Below are positions 1-11,597 of a stretch of DNA of 64,000 nucleotides, piece by piece. The position numbers and the translations under genes were made by a program. The notes under the pieces are model-generated. The model saw only the letters and a list, made by a program, of their open reading frames with translations, was not told the DNA's origin and searched no databases. Numbering within the stretch: position 1 is the first letter of the stretch; every line of letters starts with the position of its first letter. Source of the DNA: Saccharum officinarum (Eukaryota > Streptophyta > Magnoliopsida > Poales > Poaceae); NCBI GenBank assembly GCA_020631735.1, contig CM036231.1, positions 6,041,831 to 6,105,830 on the forward strand. The letters run 5' to 3'.

Positions 1-297
1 TTTAGGCCTTCTTCACTCTTCCTCATTACATGCATATATATAGAGAGAGAGAGATTCCAGTTGCTTTTTGTTATTTTTGTACAAGATTTTAGGAGTGTAA
101 TAAAATTATGAAAAATTTTATGTGGACTCTATGATGTAGACTCTCTAGTTACTTGTTATTAGATGTATTAAGTTAGTAGGAGTTGGTCGATACCGTTGCT
201 GCATGATTACCTTGATCTACACTTATATCCAGATGATATCCAACTAATATGTGTAAGTCGATCTCTTATGCTTAGTAATGCCTAAACCTTAAACTGT

Positions 298-314
298 AAA
301 CCCTAAACCCTAAA
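298..314 (+). promoter_or_regulatory. Telo-box-like AAACCCTAA repeat upstream of the CACTA ORF
   Basis: Two tandem copies of the plant telomere heptamer (aaaccctaaaccctaaa) end 14 bases before the ATG at 328. Single AAACCCTAA telo-boxes are known promoter elements of plant growth-related genes. Here it may be a promoter element of the transposon gene or chance. The inverted copy lies at 34451-34467. Confidence 0.4.
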
Positions 315-327
315 TATTTTTGTAGAA

Positions 328-3300
328 ATGGCCAACCTGAGAGAAGACGAAGAAATATTATTGAACATGATCTGCGGTAGCACTGAAGAAGGTCATTATG
401 ACGATCGTGAAGGCGATGAGAACCCTGAGGGCATCGATGACGGTTCTCAGTACTTGGTCGACCCGAATGACCAAGACAATATTGGTGAGGTCTGTAATAT
501 ATGCAGCCTCCTATGTTTATATACATGAAATTTAAAAAAATTCCTTTATTAATTGTCTTGTTTCTACCTACATAGCCCTCTGTCTCAACGACAACCACGA
601 GGACCAGCAGAAAAGTACGAGGCCCGAAGAAGCCGATGGAGGCCCGGTTGGTTATCATGGATTTCGACGAGGGAACAGGCCAGCCACATGGACCCCATGT
701 AAGGGCCTTTGTCAACCACTTAGAGTACCTTGCCCGGGATAGGATCCCGATCAATGTCCGTGAATGGAAGAAAAATAAGCAACACCCAGAAAATCAGTTA
801 TGTCTCCGACCATGACAAGGAACTAGTTTGGGGTGACGTGTTGCAACATTTCACGCTAGACACAAATGATGAACAGGTGAAGGAAAGAGTTCAGGATTGG
901 TCTATGAAGAAGATGGCCACACAATTCCAGTGCTATAAGAAGAATCTATATAACGACTATATTAAGAAGAACAAGACTCCAGATTTCAACTGTAAGCACT
1001 TTGTTAAGATGCGGCTATTTTGGGATGAGTTTGTACAGTTCAAGACGTCGGAAGAGGGTCAGCAACGGGCAAAAAGGAACCAAGAGAATGCCTGACACAA
1101 GACCTACCACCATATGATGGGATCAGGTGGCTACCCTACTGCCATTACTAAGTGGAAAAAAGCCGAGTAAGAGCTAATTGACAGGGGGTTGGTGCCAGAA
1201 TCCCTCGACTGGCCTGAGTACGCCAAGAACTGGTTTTTTGCTCACGGAGGCTGCCTGGACCTAGAAACCGGAAAGGACATGTATGGGGAACGCATCTAAG
1301 CTGTAGCAGAATGATTTCATCAAGCCTGCTCCGTCGCTCAAAGTGGAGAGTGGCAGCCGAACAGAGATAAAGATGAGCTGACATACGCCCCGAGGAACCC
1401 TGAGCACGGTGGACGGACGAGAGGCTATGGCTCCGTGTCGTGGGATCATGCCTTCGCTTAGGACAGAGAAACTTATAGAAGCCGCCAGAGAAAGAAGGAA
1501 GAGGATAGGGAACGGCTACACCAGTTGGAGGAGGCTGTTATGAAGACCAGTGAAGTGGCTCGTAAGGCACTAGAGCGGGAGGAAGCGCTTAAGGCCACTA
1601 TGAATGAGCAAATCAGAAAGGCTGTGGAGGAAATTGTAAGTTCCCGCCTCTAGAGCTTGTCACAGCCGCCCGCCAACATCAGCCCCGGCTTAGCTCAGTT
1701 GAAAAGCAGTTGTGCTTCTATGGAGGTGCCTATGAGGCAAGATGATGACGCAGGGATGCACTTCCCGGTGGATGACGTCACCGCTCCGTTGACATCCTGT
1801 GAGCTGCATATTCCGGAGGGGAATGCCACAGTCAAGGTGGCTACCGGTGTTATATCTCCTATCGACCCCACCAAGACACTAAGGATCCACTCGGTCGTAA
1901 TACCACCCGGATATGCTAGTGTCTCAGTGGATAGAGTGGTCAAAGGCCATGAAAATGTGGCTCTAGATATCGAAGGTGGTGATGGGGAGAAAACCCTAGG
2001 TGAAGCGGAGAAGACATTCATATGTTAGAAGAAACGGTACATCATTATTCCTGGGGCGCCGCCACCACAACCGAACCCTAGGTGTGGATGATTGTGAACG
2101 CAATTGCTTTTCAATAATTGTGTATTGTATCTAATTACGGTTCACTCATGTATATACCTTGTTCATTTTTTCCAAATCCAGCACCTCCCCAAGTTCGTCT
2201 ATCCATTCACCACATGACCACAGTGCCGTGGGACACGACGACGATGACGATTTCATACAAGACAAGGTTGCATCCCCACCGCTGGCCGTATCTCCTCCAC
2301 GACATACTCCAACGCCACTAGTGGCCCAATCTCCTCCACAACAGCAAGCTCCAACCGCGCCGCCGCCGCCTTCGCCAATGCCGACAACGGCCGCCTCATC
2401 GGCACCGGCTGGTCCATCGAGAAACAAGAGGCCCGCTGGCTCACAGAGATTGGTCCCACCACCTCCGCCGAAGAAACAAGTTGTGGTCATGAAGATCCCA
2501 AAGATGACCAAGCTTTCATACGAGAAGACTGATGAAGAACTTAATGCTTCAGTCAAGGCAGAAGTGAAAGCGTTCTTCGAAAAGACCAAAGCTGATGCAC
2601 GAGCAAAGCAAGAGAAGCAATACCTAATGTATCCTCGTGTAAAGCTACATCAAGTGGTGCAGGCTATGCAAGACGAGAAGCGTGCCGCTAGTAAAAAACT
2701 AGTGCCGCCACTATCATACTATGAGCGTACTATCACAAAGAAAATCAAGGAGGACAAAAGGAAACAGAAGGCGGCCGGGAAAGATGTTGCACAGCTCGGC
2801 CAACAAGCGCAGCAATCAGTGCCGCCACTAGTGGTTGAGAATTAATATGGTTCCAACATAAACTTGATGCAAATGTCGGTACCTGATGATGTGGACTTAG
2901 ATGAACTCGCCAAGTGGATGAATGTGACTGGGCTTTCCTTAGAACAACTTCTCGGTCAGGAGGAACTGACAACTATTAAAGAGGCCGAAGTTATTGATGA
3001 ATGGCGGAGGAAGTACGTATATGGCAGGAGTCTATACGACCCTGCAAAGGTAAAAAATCTTGGTACATAAATGTACAAGCTGCACGAGTACTACTTGAGA
3101 TTCTGTGCACAACATCAAAGTGAACAATATCTGGGCGTCCAAGTCAGAGACCGTCACTACTTCCATGGAGATGACGTCATCTAGGTACAGTTTAGTGAAG
3201 TATACTAGCTTCTCTATATGGATACTCTTGACAAATCTCTTATAAGCTGCTACTGTCTGTAAGTGATTCTTCCTTTTAATCAATAATCCCACTCTAACAT

Positions 3301-4253
3301 ATGTACGTATTTGTAATAACTATGCTCACGATGTGCAGACACATGATGAGAGAACTCAGATTGAAACAAGACGATCAAATTGGTTTTATCGATCCGTATG
3401 TCGTGTACAAGGACACAAAGACTAAAGATCCATTCAATCTGAAGATCAAGGAAATGGAGAAAAACCTCTGGAGGTTCTTTTATAACAAAAGGCATAAGGA
3501 GTTGATACTCTTCCCTTACAATATGGGGTAAAGTGTTGTGTTATATCATGTCTTAGTCAATCCAACATTAATATATATATATATAAGTTGACTCTATAAA
3601 CAAATGCAGGTATCACTGGATACTCATTGAGATTAAGATCAAGGAACAAACTATAAATGTGTGGGACTCAATGAGAAAAGAGCTGGTAATGTACCAAGAC
3701 ATGATAGACATGATCCAGAGGTAAGTTCTATCATTTGTTAATTATCATTGCCTACTCCTTTAATTTACTATGCTATACCTAATCAACGACCGACTTATTG
3801 GGCAGGGCTTGGGCTTGGCTACAACAAAGATATCGTATGGATCTGAAAGTGCCACTCCCCCCTCCTATTCTATATAAGTGGGTGTCCAGACAACCGTACG
3901 GAACCAATTTATGTGGATACTACGTTTGCGAGTACATGCGGTGTAGCAAATTTACACCTGCTAAAGAGATGCTAAAAGTAAATAACATGTGTATACAGTA
4001 AATTCATATCTTATTTATTTGTTGAAACTAAATAAATCTTATGTATATTAATATCTTTTCCTTTAATTAATGCAAATAGAAGGAGTGGGAATTGAAAGAA
4101 CAAGTGTTCAAGCACACAATACTCGTCGCAATCCAGGAGACGATCGCAGGTTTCATCAACGATCATGTCATCCCGAAAGACGGCGAGTTCCACCACAACC
4201 CTAGGTTGAATTTGAAGAGTCCAAACAAGAACGAACACTTGTATGAGCTTTGA
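328..4253 (+). pseudogene. CACTA transposon second ORF with Ulp1-like (C48) protease domain, degenerate
   Basis: This is the accessory protein of grass CACTA (En/Spm) elements, carrying a SUMO-protease-like domain whose role in transposition is not settled. Exon 1 (328-489, starting MANLREDEEI) and exon 2 (from 576, donor GAG|GT, acceptor ATAG) give an acidic N-terminus and a basic region. The frame shifts near 800 and then runs through stops at 1093, 1168, 1297 and later. The proline-rich and KKK-rich middle lies at 2159-2845. The protease domain is spread over four further exons with usable GT/AG sites. The expected His (3613, in HWIL), Asp (3665, in WDS), Gln (3891) and Cys (3912, in NLCGYYVC) are all present. 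The C-terminal exon ends at TGA 4251. Upstream stops make the full protein impossible, yet the protease core is intact. Family assignment is by recognised motifs. Confidence 0.75.
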
Positions 4254-4522
4254 GTGGCGGGCAAACATTTGTGTAACTCATTAACCGGCAACCGAACACT
4301 TGATTACTTGTATATTATTATAAATGTAATGTGTATGTACGTATATGTATAGCTCTATAATATATATAAGTAGTTTCATACTTTATTTGTGTGCAATAAT
4401 AACGCTCTCGTATAGGTGCAACATATACGGATAATAGCAGCGAAGAATAAATTGGAAAACAATATAACTAAAAACCAAAATCAATAATGAATTAGAAAGA
4501 AAAAGGAAAAAGAAAAAAAGAA

Positions 4523-4700
4523 CCTTTAGTCCTGGTTGGTAATACCAACCGGGACTAAAAGGTGCTGCATCACGTCGATGCCTGGCAGCACCTTTAGTCC
4601 CGAGCCTGCGAACCGGGACTAAAGGTGGGACATTTAGTCCTAAAACCTTAGTCTCGGCTCGTAGCCCGGGACTAGAGGTCCTTTTGGACCGGGACTAAAG
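4523..4700. repeat. TTTAGTCCCGG subterminal inverted repeats of the CACTA-like element
   Basis: Several short hairpins built from TTTAGTCCCGG and CCGGGACTAAA follow each other, including one made by ttggtaa/ttaccaa-type arms and one with a GTGCTGC/GCAGCAC-type stem. This is a common terminal motif of grass DNA transposons. It lies about 270 bases after the stop of the Ulp1-type ORF, as expected for the 3' end of the element. No clean CACTA terminus is seen. Confidence 0.7.
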
Positions 4701-5042
4701 CCCCGTTGTGCAGCAATGAGTACAAATTTTGCAGCATGATATAGTTCAAAGTTTATAAATTATGAGTCTAAAGTTTTGGGTGCATTGACAAAAAAAAAGT
4801 TTACAGCGGAGTTAACCCTTCTCGTATTTTCTAGTCCACGTGATAATATTGTTTCGCTGTGGCTGCATGCAAAATTCATTGGCATGCACCTCCCAGCCCT
4901 GGCCGCGTGCACGCTGCTTCCCCTAGGAACATGTGTGCATCGCTACCTGTACAGGCGCACGCACACCAGGTAAGGGCATTCCTCCTAGTCGCACCCAACG
5001 ACGACGAAGCCCACCGTGTTCTTGTGTTCTTCATTCATCCCC

Positions 5043-5075
5043 ATGGCTGGCCTTCCTCCAGTGGCCATTGTTCTC
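5043..5075 (+). pseudogene. First codons of a small membrane-protein gene, cut by the scaffold gap
   Basis: The ATG at 5043 opens MAGLPPVAIVL, the same start as in the inverted copy at 29720 (minus strand). The sequence upstream (about 4760-5042) is also shared between the arms and may be native 5' flank of this gene. The reading frame enters the N run after 11 codons, so nothing more can be said about this copy. No function is recognised. Confidence 0.5.
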
Positions 5076-5175
5076 NNNNNNNNNNNNNNNNNNNNNNNNN
5101 NNNNNNNNNNNNNNNNNNNNNNNNNNNNNNNNNNNNNNNNNNNNNNNNNNNNNNNNNNNNNNNNNNNNNNNNNNN
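5076..5175. other. Scaffold gap, 100 N
   Basis: Exactly 100 N, a conventional placeholder for a gap of unknown size. It marks the inner end of the left inverted-repeat arm. Confidence 0.99.
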
Positions 5176-6160
5176 AGTGTGTTCAGAGAACGCACAGTCG
5201 ACATGGGTTTATAGTATAGCCTATGATTTTCGGACAATAAAGGGCCCAAAGAAAGTTTCATTTCAAAATGGAGAAGTGTATTGTGGCTATTAGTCTAGCG
5301 GTACTAATTACTGTGACGATAGGACAGTTTATGCACTAATCTGTAATGAAATAGGAAAGAAACAAGAAAAATATGAATCGAAATTTTGAGTACGAAATTA
5401 AAGAACAAAGAAAGTGATGAGAGATCAATGGGGAGAATGTTAGTTTGATCTCCACCATACTTGGCCCAACGGCCAGATGTGGGCCCTGATCTCGCGTCCT
5501 GATCGGGGACGCCTAGCTCATAGTTGGCTGGTGGGCCCCCGTCGCATAGCGCCATAAATAGGAGGTGGGGGCCATGGCTCACGGGACGAGGTTCACTGTA
5601 GCCGCCGCCCCCACCAAGAAACCCTACCGATTAGGGAAGCGCTGCCAGCGACGGGAAGCCCCACCAACGTCGCCACTGCATCCTCGCTGCACCGACTTCG
5701 CTCCTTCATCGACGCTCTAAATCAAAAACTAATTGTACAGTCTGGTTGTACTTTGCGAGACGAACGTTTTGAGCCTAATTAGTTAACGGTTGGACAATTA
5801 TTATCAAATACAAATAAAATGCTACAGTGTCACTACAGTAAATTTTGTCACTCTAAATTTGAGAACTGAACACAGCCTGTCTCGTCTCTTTTGATGGATT
5901 CAAATGGAACGAAGATTTGACGTACTCCATCGTAAATGGAGGCACGGAGATCCTCCTCGTCTTTTGCGTGCTGGAGCTTCTGGGTAACACGAAACAAAGA
6001 AAAAATCAAGGGATTTTGGTCCTCGAAATTCACCACTGAGAACATGCATCTTGTCTTTTTCATAGTGCCATGCTTGTTCAAGTAGAATGGCCAAACAGAA
6101 ATCCACCCAAAATGTCCCAACATGCCCACATACACACAAGTCACCTGTAACAATGCTTAT
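5176..6160. other. Gene-poor stretch with a TATA-bearing segment and a MITE fragment
   Basis: No convincing coding sequence. A GC-rich block around 5455-5720 has a TATA-like cataaatag at 5553-5561, followed by an ATG at 5574 with a 48-codon ORF. This resembles an LTR or host promoter with leader, but I cannot name it. From about 5716 to 5876 the sequence resembles the interior and end of a Tourist-type MITE (actaattgtacag, then gagcctaatta and a terminal gaactgaacacagcc), truncated at the left. The rest is AT-rich and unassigned. Confidence 0.4.
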
Positions 6161-6167
6161 GCTATAA

Positions 6168-6395
6168 GGGGTGTTTAGTTCCTAAAAATTTTCACCCCAA
6201 AACATCACATCGAATTTTGCAGCACACGCATGGAGTATTAAATGTAGACGAAACAAAAAACTAATTGCACAGTTCACCGTGAAATCGCGAGACAAATCTT
6301 TTAAGCCTAATTATTCCATGATTGAACAGTAATTACCAAATAAAACAAAAAACTTCAGTACCCGAAACCAAAAAATTTTGCCAACTAAACACCCC
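6168..6395. mobile_element. Tourist-like (PIF/Harbinger-type) MITE, 228 bp
   Basis: Terminal inverted repeats GGGGTGTTTAGTT and AACTAAACACCCC bound a non-coding AT-rich interior. Flanks are TAA on the left and TTA on the right. PIF/Harbinger insertions duplicate a TWA trinucleotide, so one flank has probably mutated. The interior (ctaattgcacag, gagacaaatctttt, gcctaatta) is typical of abundant grass MITEs. Confidence 0.75.
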
Positions 6396-6607
6396 TTAAG
6401 CTGTCCTACTAGGATAGCTTTACAAACTGTAATTGGTGACAAATTCACCGACATTGCAGCAGTATGCTGCTAATAAAGTTTGCTTTTCATCAAAAAAAAA
6501 AAAAAACTACTGGACACCACGTGAACGGCGCCGGCGCAGGAACATCGACAGCCACCTTCTAGTTCCGGGTCGGCGACGGCACGCACGCGCACCGCGCACG
6601 ACAGACA

Positions 6608-7415
6608 TCAATCGAGCAAAGCATGGTCATGGGTCCTTGGCGCCGTCGGGCCCGCTCTCGAGCGGGCATACGTGGTGAGGACGAGGCAGCAGAGGAGGGC
6701 GAAGGCGACGACGACGGCTAGGTACGGCGCCATCCTCGTCAGCTTGCCGTCGACGCGCCGCGTGTCCGCGGCAGAAGCAGGGGCAGCGCCGCGGCCACCT
6801 GCGCCGGCGGCATTACGCGCCTTTCGGGTGAAGCGGGCAAGACGCATGGTGCCGACGACCGCTGCAACGCCGGTGAAGCTTGCTACCTGGGTCATGTTGC
6901 CGAAGCGCCCCGCCCCCGTGGACCTCGAAGCAGCGGCGGCGGCGGCGCCGTGCGACTGCGAGTGATCCTCCTCGCGGTAGACGCGAAGCAGAGGCCTGGC
7001 GCAGGGGAGGACGGCGGCGCCGGTGGCAAGGGCCGCGATAACAGGCCTCTTCCTGGCGACGTCAGCAACAAGGTGGAGCAGGCCGAGGCCTCCGGCGCCG
7101 GGCGCGACAACGAGGCACGCGGAGACGAGGAAGGCGACGCCGAGGGACACGACCAGGGTCACCTGCGCAAAGCAGTCCGTGCGCGGCGGCTCGCTCGGCG
7201 CGTCACCTCCAGCGCGCGCCTTGCGGACGAAGCGCGCCAGCTGCATGGCGCCGAGGGCTTGAGCGGTGACCACGGCCATAGCGAAGACGCAGATGGCGAT
7301 ATCGGTTAGGGGGCTCCGCCCGCGACGTCGAGGAGGAGGCGGAGCGCGTCGGGGAATCCTAACGCCCGGCGCCAAGAGCCAGGACGATGATCCTCGGATC
7401 AAGGCTCGACGCCAT
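6608..7415 (-). pseudogene. Multi-pass membrane protein of unknown function, damaged
   Basis: On the minus strand an ATG at 7415 opens MASSLDPRIIVLALGAG. Two frameshifts (near 7360 and 7305) are then needed to reach the long frame that runs to the stop at 6608. That frame has about five hydrophobic segments and two related halves: each has a membrane segment followed by LARFVRKAR or LARFTRKAR and another membrane segment, suggesting an internal duplication. The product would be a small GC-rich-encoded membrane protein. The N-terminal pattern (start, ALxLLL, then DxAICxF) matches the interrupted copy at 29720-29501/20252-20095, so the two are paralogs. A CT-rich tract just upstream (7430-7460) could be a leader. 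I do not recognise the family. Without the frameshifts the alternative is a real gene with sequencing errors. Confidence 0.5.
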
Positions 7416-9382
7416 ATGGATGTGGATCACCCTCTCTATCTCTCTCTCTCCCTCGTCTCGCAACTTCCTTCCTGTCCTCGTCCTGCCGTGACTTTGAGAG
7501 GAGCGACGAGGCTGGAAGGAACGGCCGGCCACTCGGTATTTGAAGGCGAGCGTGGTGTTCGCGACCGGGTGTTTCAGCTGGCGTGGTGTCACCGGTGGGA
7601 TCCTCTGCGGCGCAGCATGCGGCGAGTGGGCCACGGCATGCACTACCCCCTTGCCTCCCTGGCGCAGAGGATCCGGGTATACGCGGCGGACTTTCTTGCG
7701 CGGCAAGGGGATCCGCGGGACGAGACAACGCGCAATACATCCCCACCGCCCCTTCCGCCCGGGGAGTTGGGGCCCCGCGTGATTCGTCAGGTCCGAACCC
7801 GATCCCTCTGCCGACAACGCGCGGGAAATCGACGGAAGCTACGGTGGGACAGGTACGTTAGTTTCTCTGTTATTTTCCTTTCTTCTCATGGCTGCCGACA
7901 ACGCGTGTGACTGGGTGCTGGGCGAAGCAGCTCCGGCATGGCAAATCGGCGGCGGCGGCAACGACACAGGTGAGGAAGCTGGAGGCATCGATGGCAAAGT
8001 CGAGGACGTCGTCTTGAGGCTGCGCAGGTTGCCTCTCCGCCCTTTCCATCCTCCGCCGGATGCGTGCTGGCCTGGTCCGAGCTCTCCACCGGCGCAGGAT
8101 CTATCGGCAGAGGCGGGAAGGATCCGGGGCGGAGGCGCTCGGAGCACGGGATCGAAGCCAATCAAACTTTCCCCCACAACGCAGCAGGTGTCGTGCCGTT
8201 TCCAAGGAGTTGGAAACCGCGCACGGTAGTTTCATTTTCATCCCTATGAAACATGTAACGATCCCGATTTTTCTAGCAAAGAAAATTCACAGATACGAAT
8301 TATAATACGATAGTCTATGAGAGCAGACCATCGTATTATCAAGTAACAGTTGATACCATAGTCATACATCATAGAATTAAGTTTACAAGGTATTACATCA
8401 CCTGGTAACACATCTATGTACATCGTTATTCTAGCTGAAACGCACACAAATCTTCATCAGTTTGATCTAGCGACTATATGCTTCACACACTGTAGGAAAA
8501 ATTTTAAAAAAACTCGTATTTTTTGTTGTACAAAAACACGGATGTTACAAAAAAACATTTTCGTTCTCTCTCTTCCTCGATACATGCAAAGATTCTATTT
8601 TTCTGATGCGTCACCCTATTTAATGCCTATAAAAATCGCATGACATCTCCGTTGAGACTGGTCTTATGTCTTTTTTTAGTTTGTTGCATGGGTGAGCTGA
8701 AAAACGTGGATGAGGTGGGCTCTAGTCCGCGTAAATTAATTGCCGCCCTCAAGGATCCACTCGCATGCACACGCTTCCTGCCTTTTTTGTGCACGCTCCC
8801 GGCCGGCGCGGGGTACGGTCCGAGTGACCGGACCCTAGCAGCCCTCGGGGATCCGCGGGTCGCCCTCGGTCTGCCCCGAATCGCGACGGCGGCCTCACGG
8901 TCGCGGGGCGCCAAGCCGTGCGGCCTGCAGAAACCGGAAGCCTGCCACGGCGACGGGGCGAGCAAGGCGTAACCATCGTCGCAGGGCGATGGATGGGGCA
9001 GGTGGGACGACCGGCTGTCGACAACTACCTAGTCTACAAGAATTTTTTTATTTGTTTTGCTCTTTTCTTGGAAAAAATATTCACAAATAAATCTCTGAAG
9101 TTTTTTTTACGGACCCTGAGCTCGGCGCCATTACCATTGGCACCGAGATTACACGTCTCGGCGCCGTGGGCTTTGGCGCTGAGGTCCCAGGCCTGTTTCA
9201 AGGTTGCGTCCTGTGTGGCGCTAGCGTGGCAATGATGTGGCACCGAGGTCGGCGCCGTAGATCTTGGCAGCACCGAGCTCGGCGCCAAGTGCTTGTCTGT
9301 ACCTTTTGACAAGATTAGAGGGTGATTTAGGATTTGGCCTAAAATAATGTTTGTAGCACATAACCTGAGCTACAACTACGGT
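7416..9382. other. Intergenic sequence, no supported gene
   Basis: A GC-rich block (7430-8240) has long open frames on both strands but no recognisable domain; these look like composition effects. From 8250 to 8640 the sequence is AT-rich. A GC-rich patch follows at 8690-9010. Between 9110 and 9300 the motif CTCGGCGCC and its inverted form GGCGCCGAG recur several times, a repeat style seen in grass transposon termini, but no element boundaries are clear. Confidence 0.5.
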
Positions 9383-10235
9383 TAAGGCCCCGTTCGGCAG
9401 GATGGGCTGGCTGAAAGCGGCTGGGGCTGGATGGGAGCTGGCTGGGCTGATCAGCCCAGCCGTTCGGCAGAGGCCCAGCCGCTAACCAGCCGACCCGTCC
9501 TATACGCCGCCACCCACCCGTTGCCGCTCCCTCCTTCCTCCATTCGTGCCCCCACGCCCGCGGCTAGGGTTAGCGGTGGTTCCGCCTCCCCCGCCCACGG
9601 CGGCGGTCCTGAGCGGCGCCCACGCCGTACCCGCCTTGTGCGCCCCTCCCCCCTCCTCCCCCTGGTCTCCTACCACCGTGAACACAAGGTACCTCCCCGG
9701 TCTCCTACACCGTGACCTCGACGTCCCTCCCGCAACCCGTCGCCGTCGACGCCGTACGCCGGAAAACAAGGTACGTCCGACTCCCATCCTCCCTTTGTTC
9801 CTCGCACCCGGATGTCCCCCTCCCCCTCAGCCCCCCTTCATTTTCCACTTTCAGTCCGTACCGCCGACGACATCGCCGGAATTGCTGCCTTCCTCCATCG
9901 CTCGGACAGTTACCTCGCCGGATCCGACTCCCAACTACACGACACCTTCTCCGTCTTCGCCGGATCTGCAACCTACCCACGCGGATCCGTCTCCGCCCTC
10001 GCTGCATCCGGGTGCCAGCGCTGCCCACACTGGCAGCTTCGTCTACTTCATCGTGGTCTCCACCTGAAGCCAGGCGGTACAACCTCCGGTCAAAACGCCG
10101 ACGCCGTTGTGCAAAGGCAAGTTCCCATCTCCTATTATAACTCTAGGGTTCAATTACCTGTAAAACCGTATGGTTGTCTTCCGTTTCAATTTGATCCACG
10201 TTCACAATACATACGAATAACACCCATTAGTACAG

Positions 10236-11207
10236 ATGAAATCCTGGGATGCCCAGAGCATCGCTCAGTTGGTTGACGTAGTGGCCCAACAGAAACAACA
10301 ATGCTACTGGGGCGACAGAGGCCCTACGTCGCTAGGCTGGGTCAACATCCTTCGCTACTTCAATGACAACAACACGCGTGGCTTCGACAAGAAACAAATC
10401 CAGAGCAAGTGGGCTGATTTGAAAAGGCAGTACTTCAAGTGGCGCGACGGTATGCAACAAACTGGGCTAGGCCGTGACCCAGACACCGGAGAGGTTGATG
10501 TTGACCCCTTCTGGGCCGCGGCTGTTGATGGGGTACTAACTTCCTTCTTGTACTCCCCTTCCTACACTAGCCAGGTTCCCACTAACTGACTACTAACACG
10601 TCGAACGTTGCCGCATCTGCAGGATAGTGCTGGTGCGAAGTACAAGAGGCCGCCATGCTGTGAGCAACTTTACCATATTTTAGGTCACACACCACGTGAT
10701 CGGGGCCAGTTGGTGTCCGCTGGTGGCCATGGCTCCGACAACGGCAGCAGTGATGACAGCCCTCGTACTCCTAGCGTTTTGTCGGATGCGCCCACGCCGC
10801 CACGTAGTATTGGCCAGTCATCCAAAAGATCTAGCAGGGAGCAATCCGTTTGCAGCCCCCGCAAGAAGAGTAGCAAGACTACCTCCCTTGATGACTGCAT
10901 TCAAGACCTAGACACCCTCGTTCAGGACTACAAGCGTCGCAAGTCAAGTCGTGACCTTGAAAATGAGGAGATGGCCAAAGTCCACAAAATTCTGAGGGAA
11001 GATGGGTTCAGCGAGAGTGACCTGTACTTCGCCCAAGCCACAAATCTTTGCACAGACAAGATGCACCGTAGTTCTTTCCTTAATTTCCAAAGCAAAGAAG
11101 GCCGGATGAACTACGTGAAGTACTCCTTGGACATGATGCATCTACAGTCAAGTGATCCGAAGGAGCGCCAGTCCTGGGGAGCTATGATTTGTTTTAGTTA
11201 TCCTTGA
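10236..11207 (+). CDS. PIF/Harbinger Myb/SANT-like accessory protein
   Basis: This is the ORF1-type partner of PIF/Harbinger transposases, thought to bind DNA and help import the transposase to the nucleus. Exon 1 (10236-10532) encodes a trihelix/Myb-like region with the tryptophans W4, W25, W35 and W59 and the stretch KKQIQSKWADLKRQYFKW, characteristic of Myb/SANT-like domains. The intron 10533-10622 has GT (gtactaac) and AG (ctgcag) ends and keeps the frame. Exon 2 (10623-11207) continues with GDSAGAKYKRPP, a serine-rich basic region (KRSSREQS, RKKSSK) and a C-terminal helix-rich part ending at TGA. Start chosen as the first ATG in frame before the domain; an upstream leader exon is possible. 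Confidence 0.75.
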
Positions 11208-11597
11208 TCACCATGTTGCGGTTTTTTCTCTGTCATCGTTTGTTAAGTACTGTGTATTGTAATAATGAACTCCCAGAATATTGATTGCTGCGTTCCTTGT
11301 GTGTAGTAAAATATGGACGACGAACTGTTTGTAATCCATTTTGTATGGTGCATTGTGATATTGTTTGGTACATGGTTCTAAACTTCATGAATTATTCATA
11401 CTCTGACTAAGCTGCATGAGTGTTGTGTACTTGGGCAGGTATCTGGCAACTGTGAAAGCTGCACACAAAGGGGGAGATGGACAGCAACAACGAGTCAGGC
11501 GGCAGCAGCCATTCAGTAACTCTCCTCGAATAAAGAAATTGGAGAAGGCTTTGTTGCTGCTGCGCAAGTGTAAACGACTGATCGCCCGCCGCAACCT

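Larger units (their letters stand above)
1..5075. repeat. Left arm of a 5.1-kb inverted repeat
   Basis: This segment reappears as the reverse complement at 29688-34764. Position pairs sum to 34765 near the outer end, 34764 in the middle and 34763 near the inner end. That drift is explained by two one-base homopolymer differences, an A run near 531 and a C run near 4920. All coding stretches compared between the arms are identical. The inner end coincides exactly with the first N of the scaffold gap at 5076; the outer end is cut by the window start. It contains a CACTA Ulp1-type gene, its terminal repeats and the start of a membrane-protein gene. The near identity means either a very young inverted duplication or an assembly duplication. 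Confidence 0.95.

Noticed and set aside
298..314. Interstitial telomere or chromosome-end signal
   Set aside because: Only two repeat units; too short for a telomeric tract.
2146..2589. Gly-rich frame antisense to the CACTA ORF (and its copy at 32175-32618)
   Set aside because: It is the mirror of the proline-rich coding stretch on the other strand.
7266..8229. Several 90-210-codon open frames on both strands
   Set aside because: GC-rich composition keeps many frames open; none has a recognisable domain or consistent codon pattern.
9500..10140. Pro/Arg-rich open frames upstream of the Myb-like ORF
   Set aside because: Overlapping frames on both strands in GC-rich leader sequence; an untranslated leader with introns is more likely.
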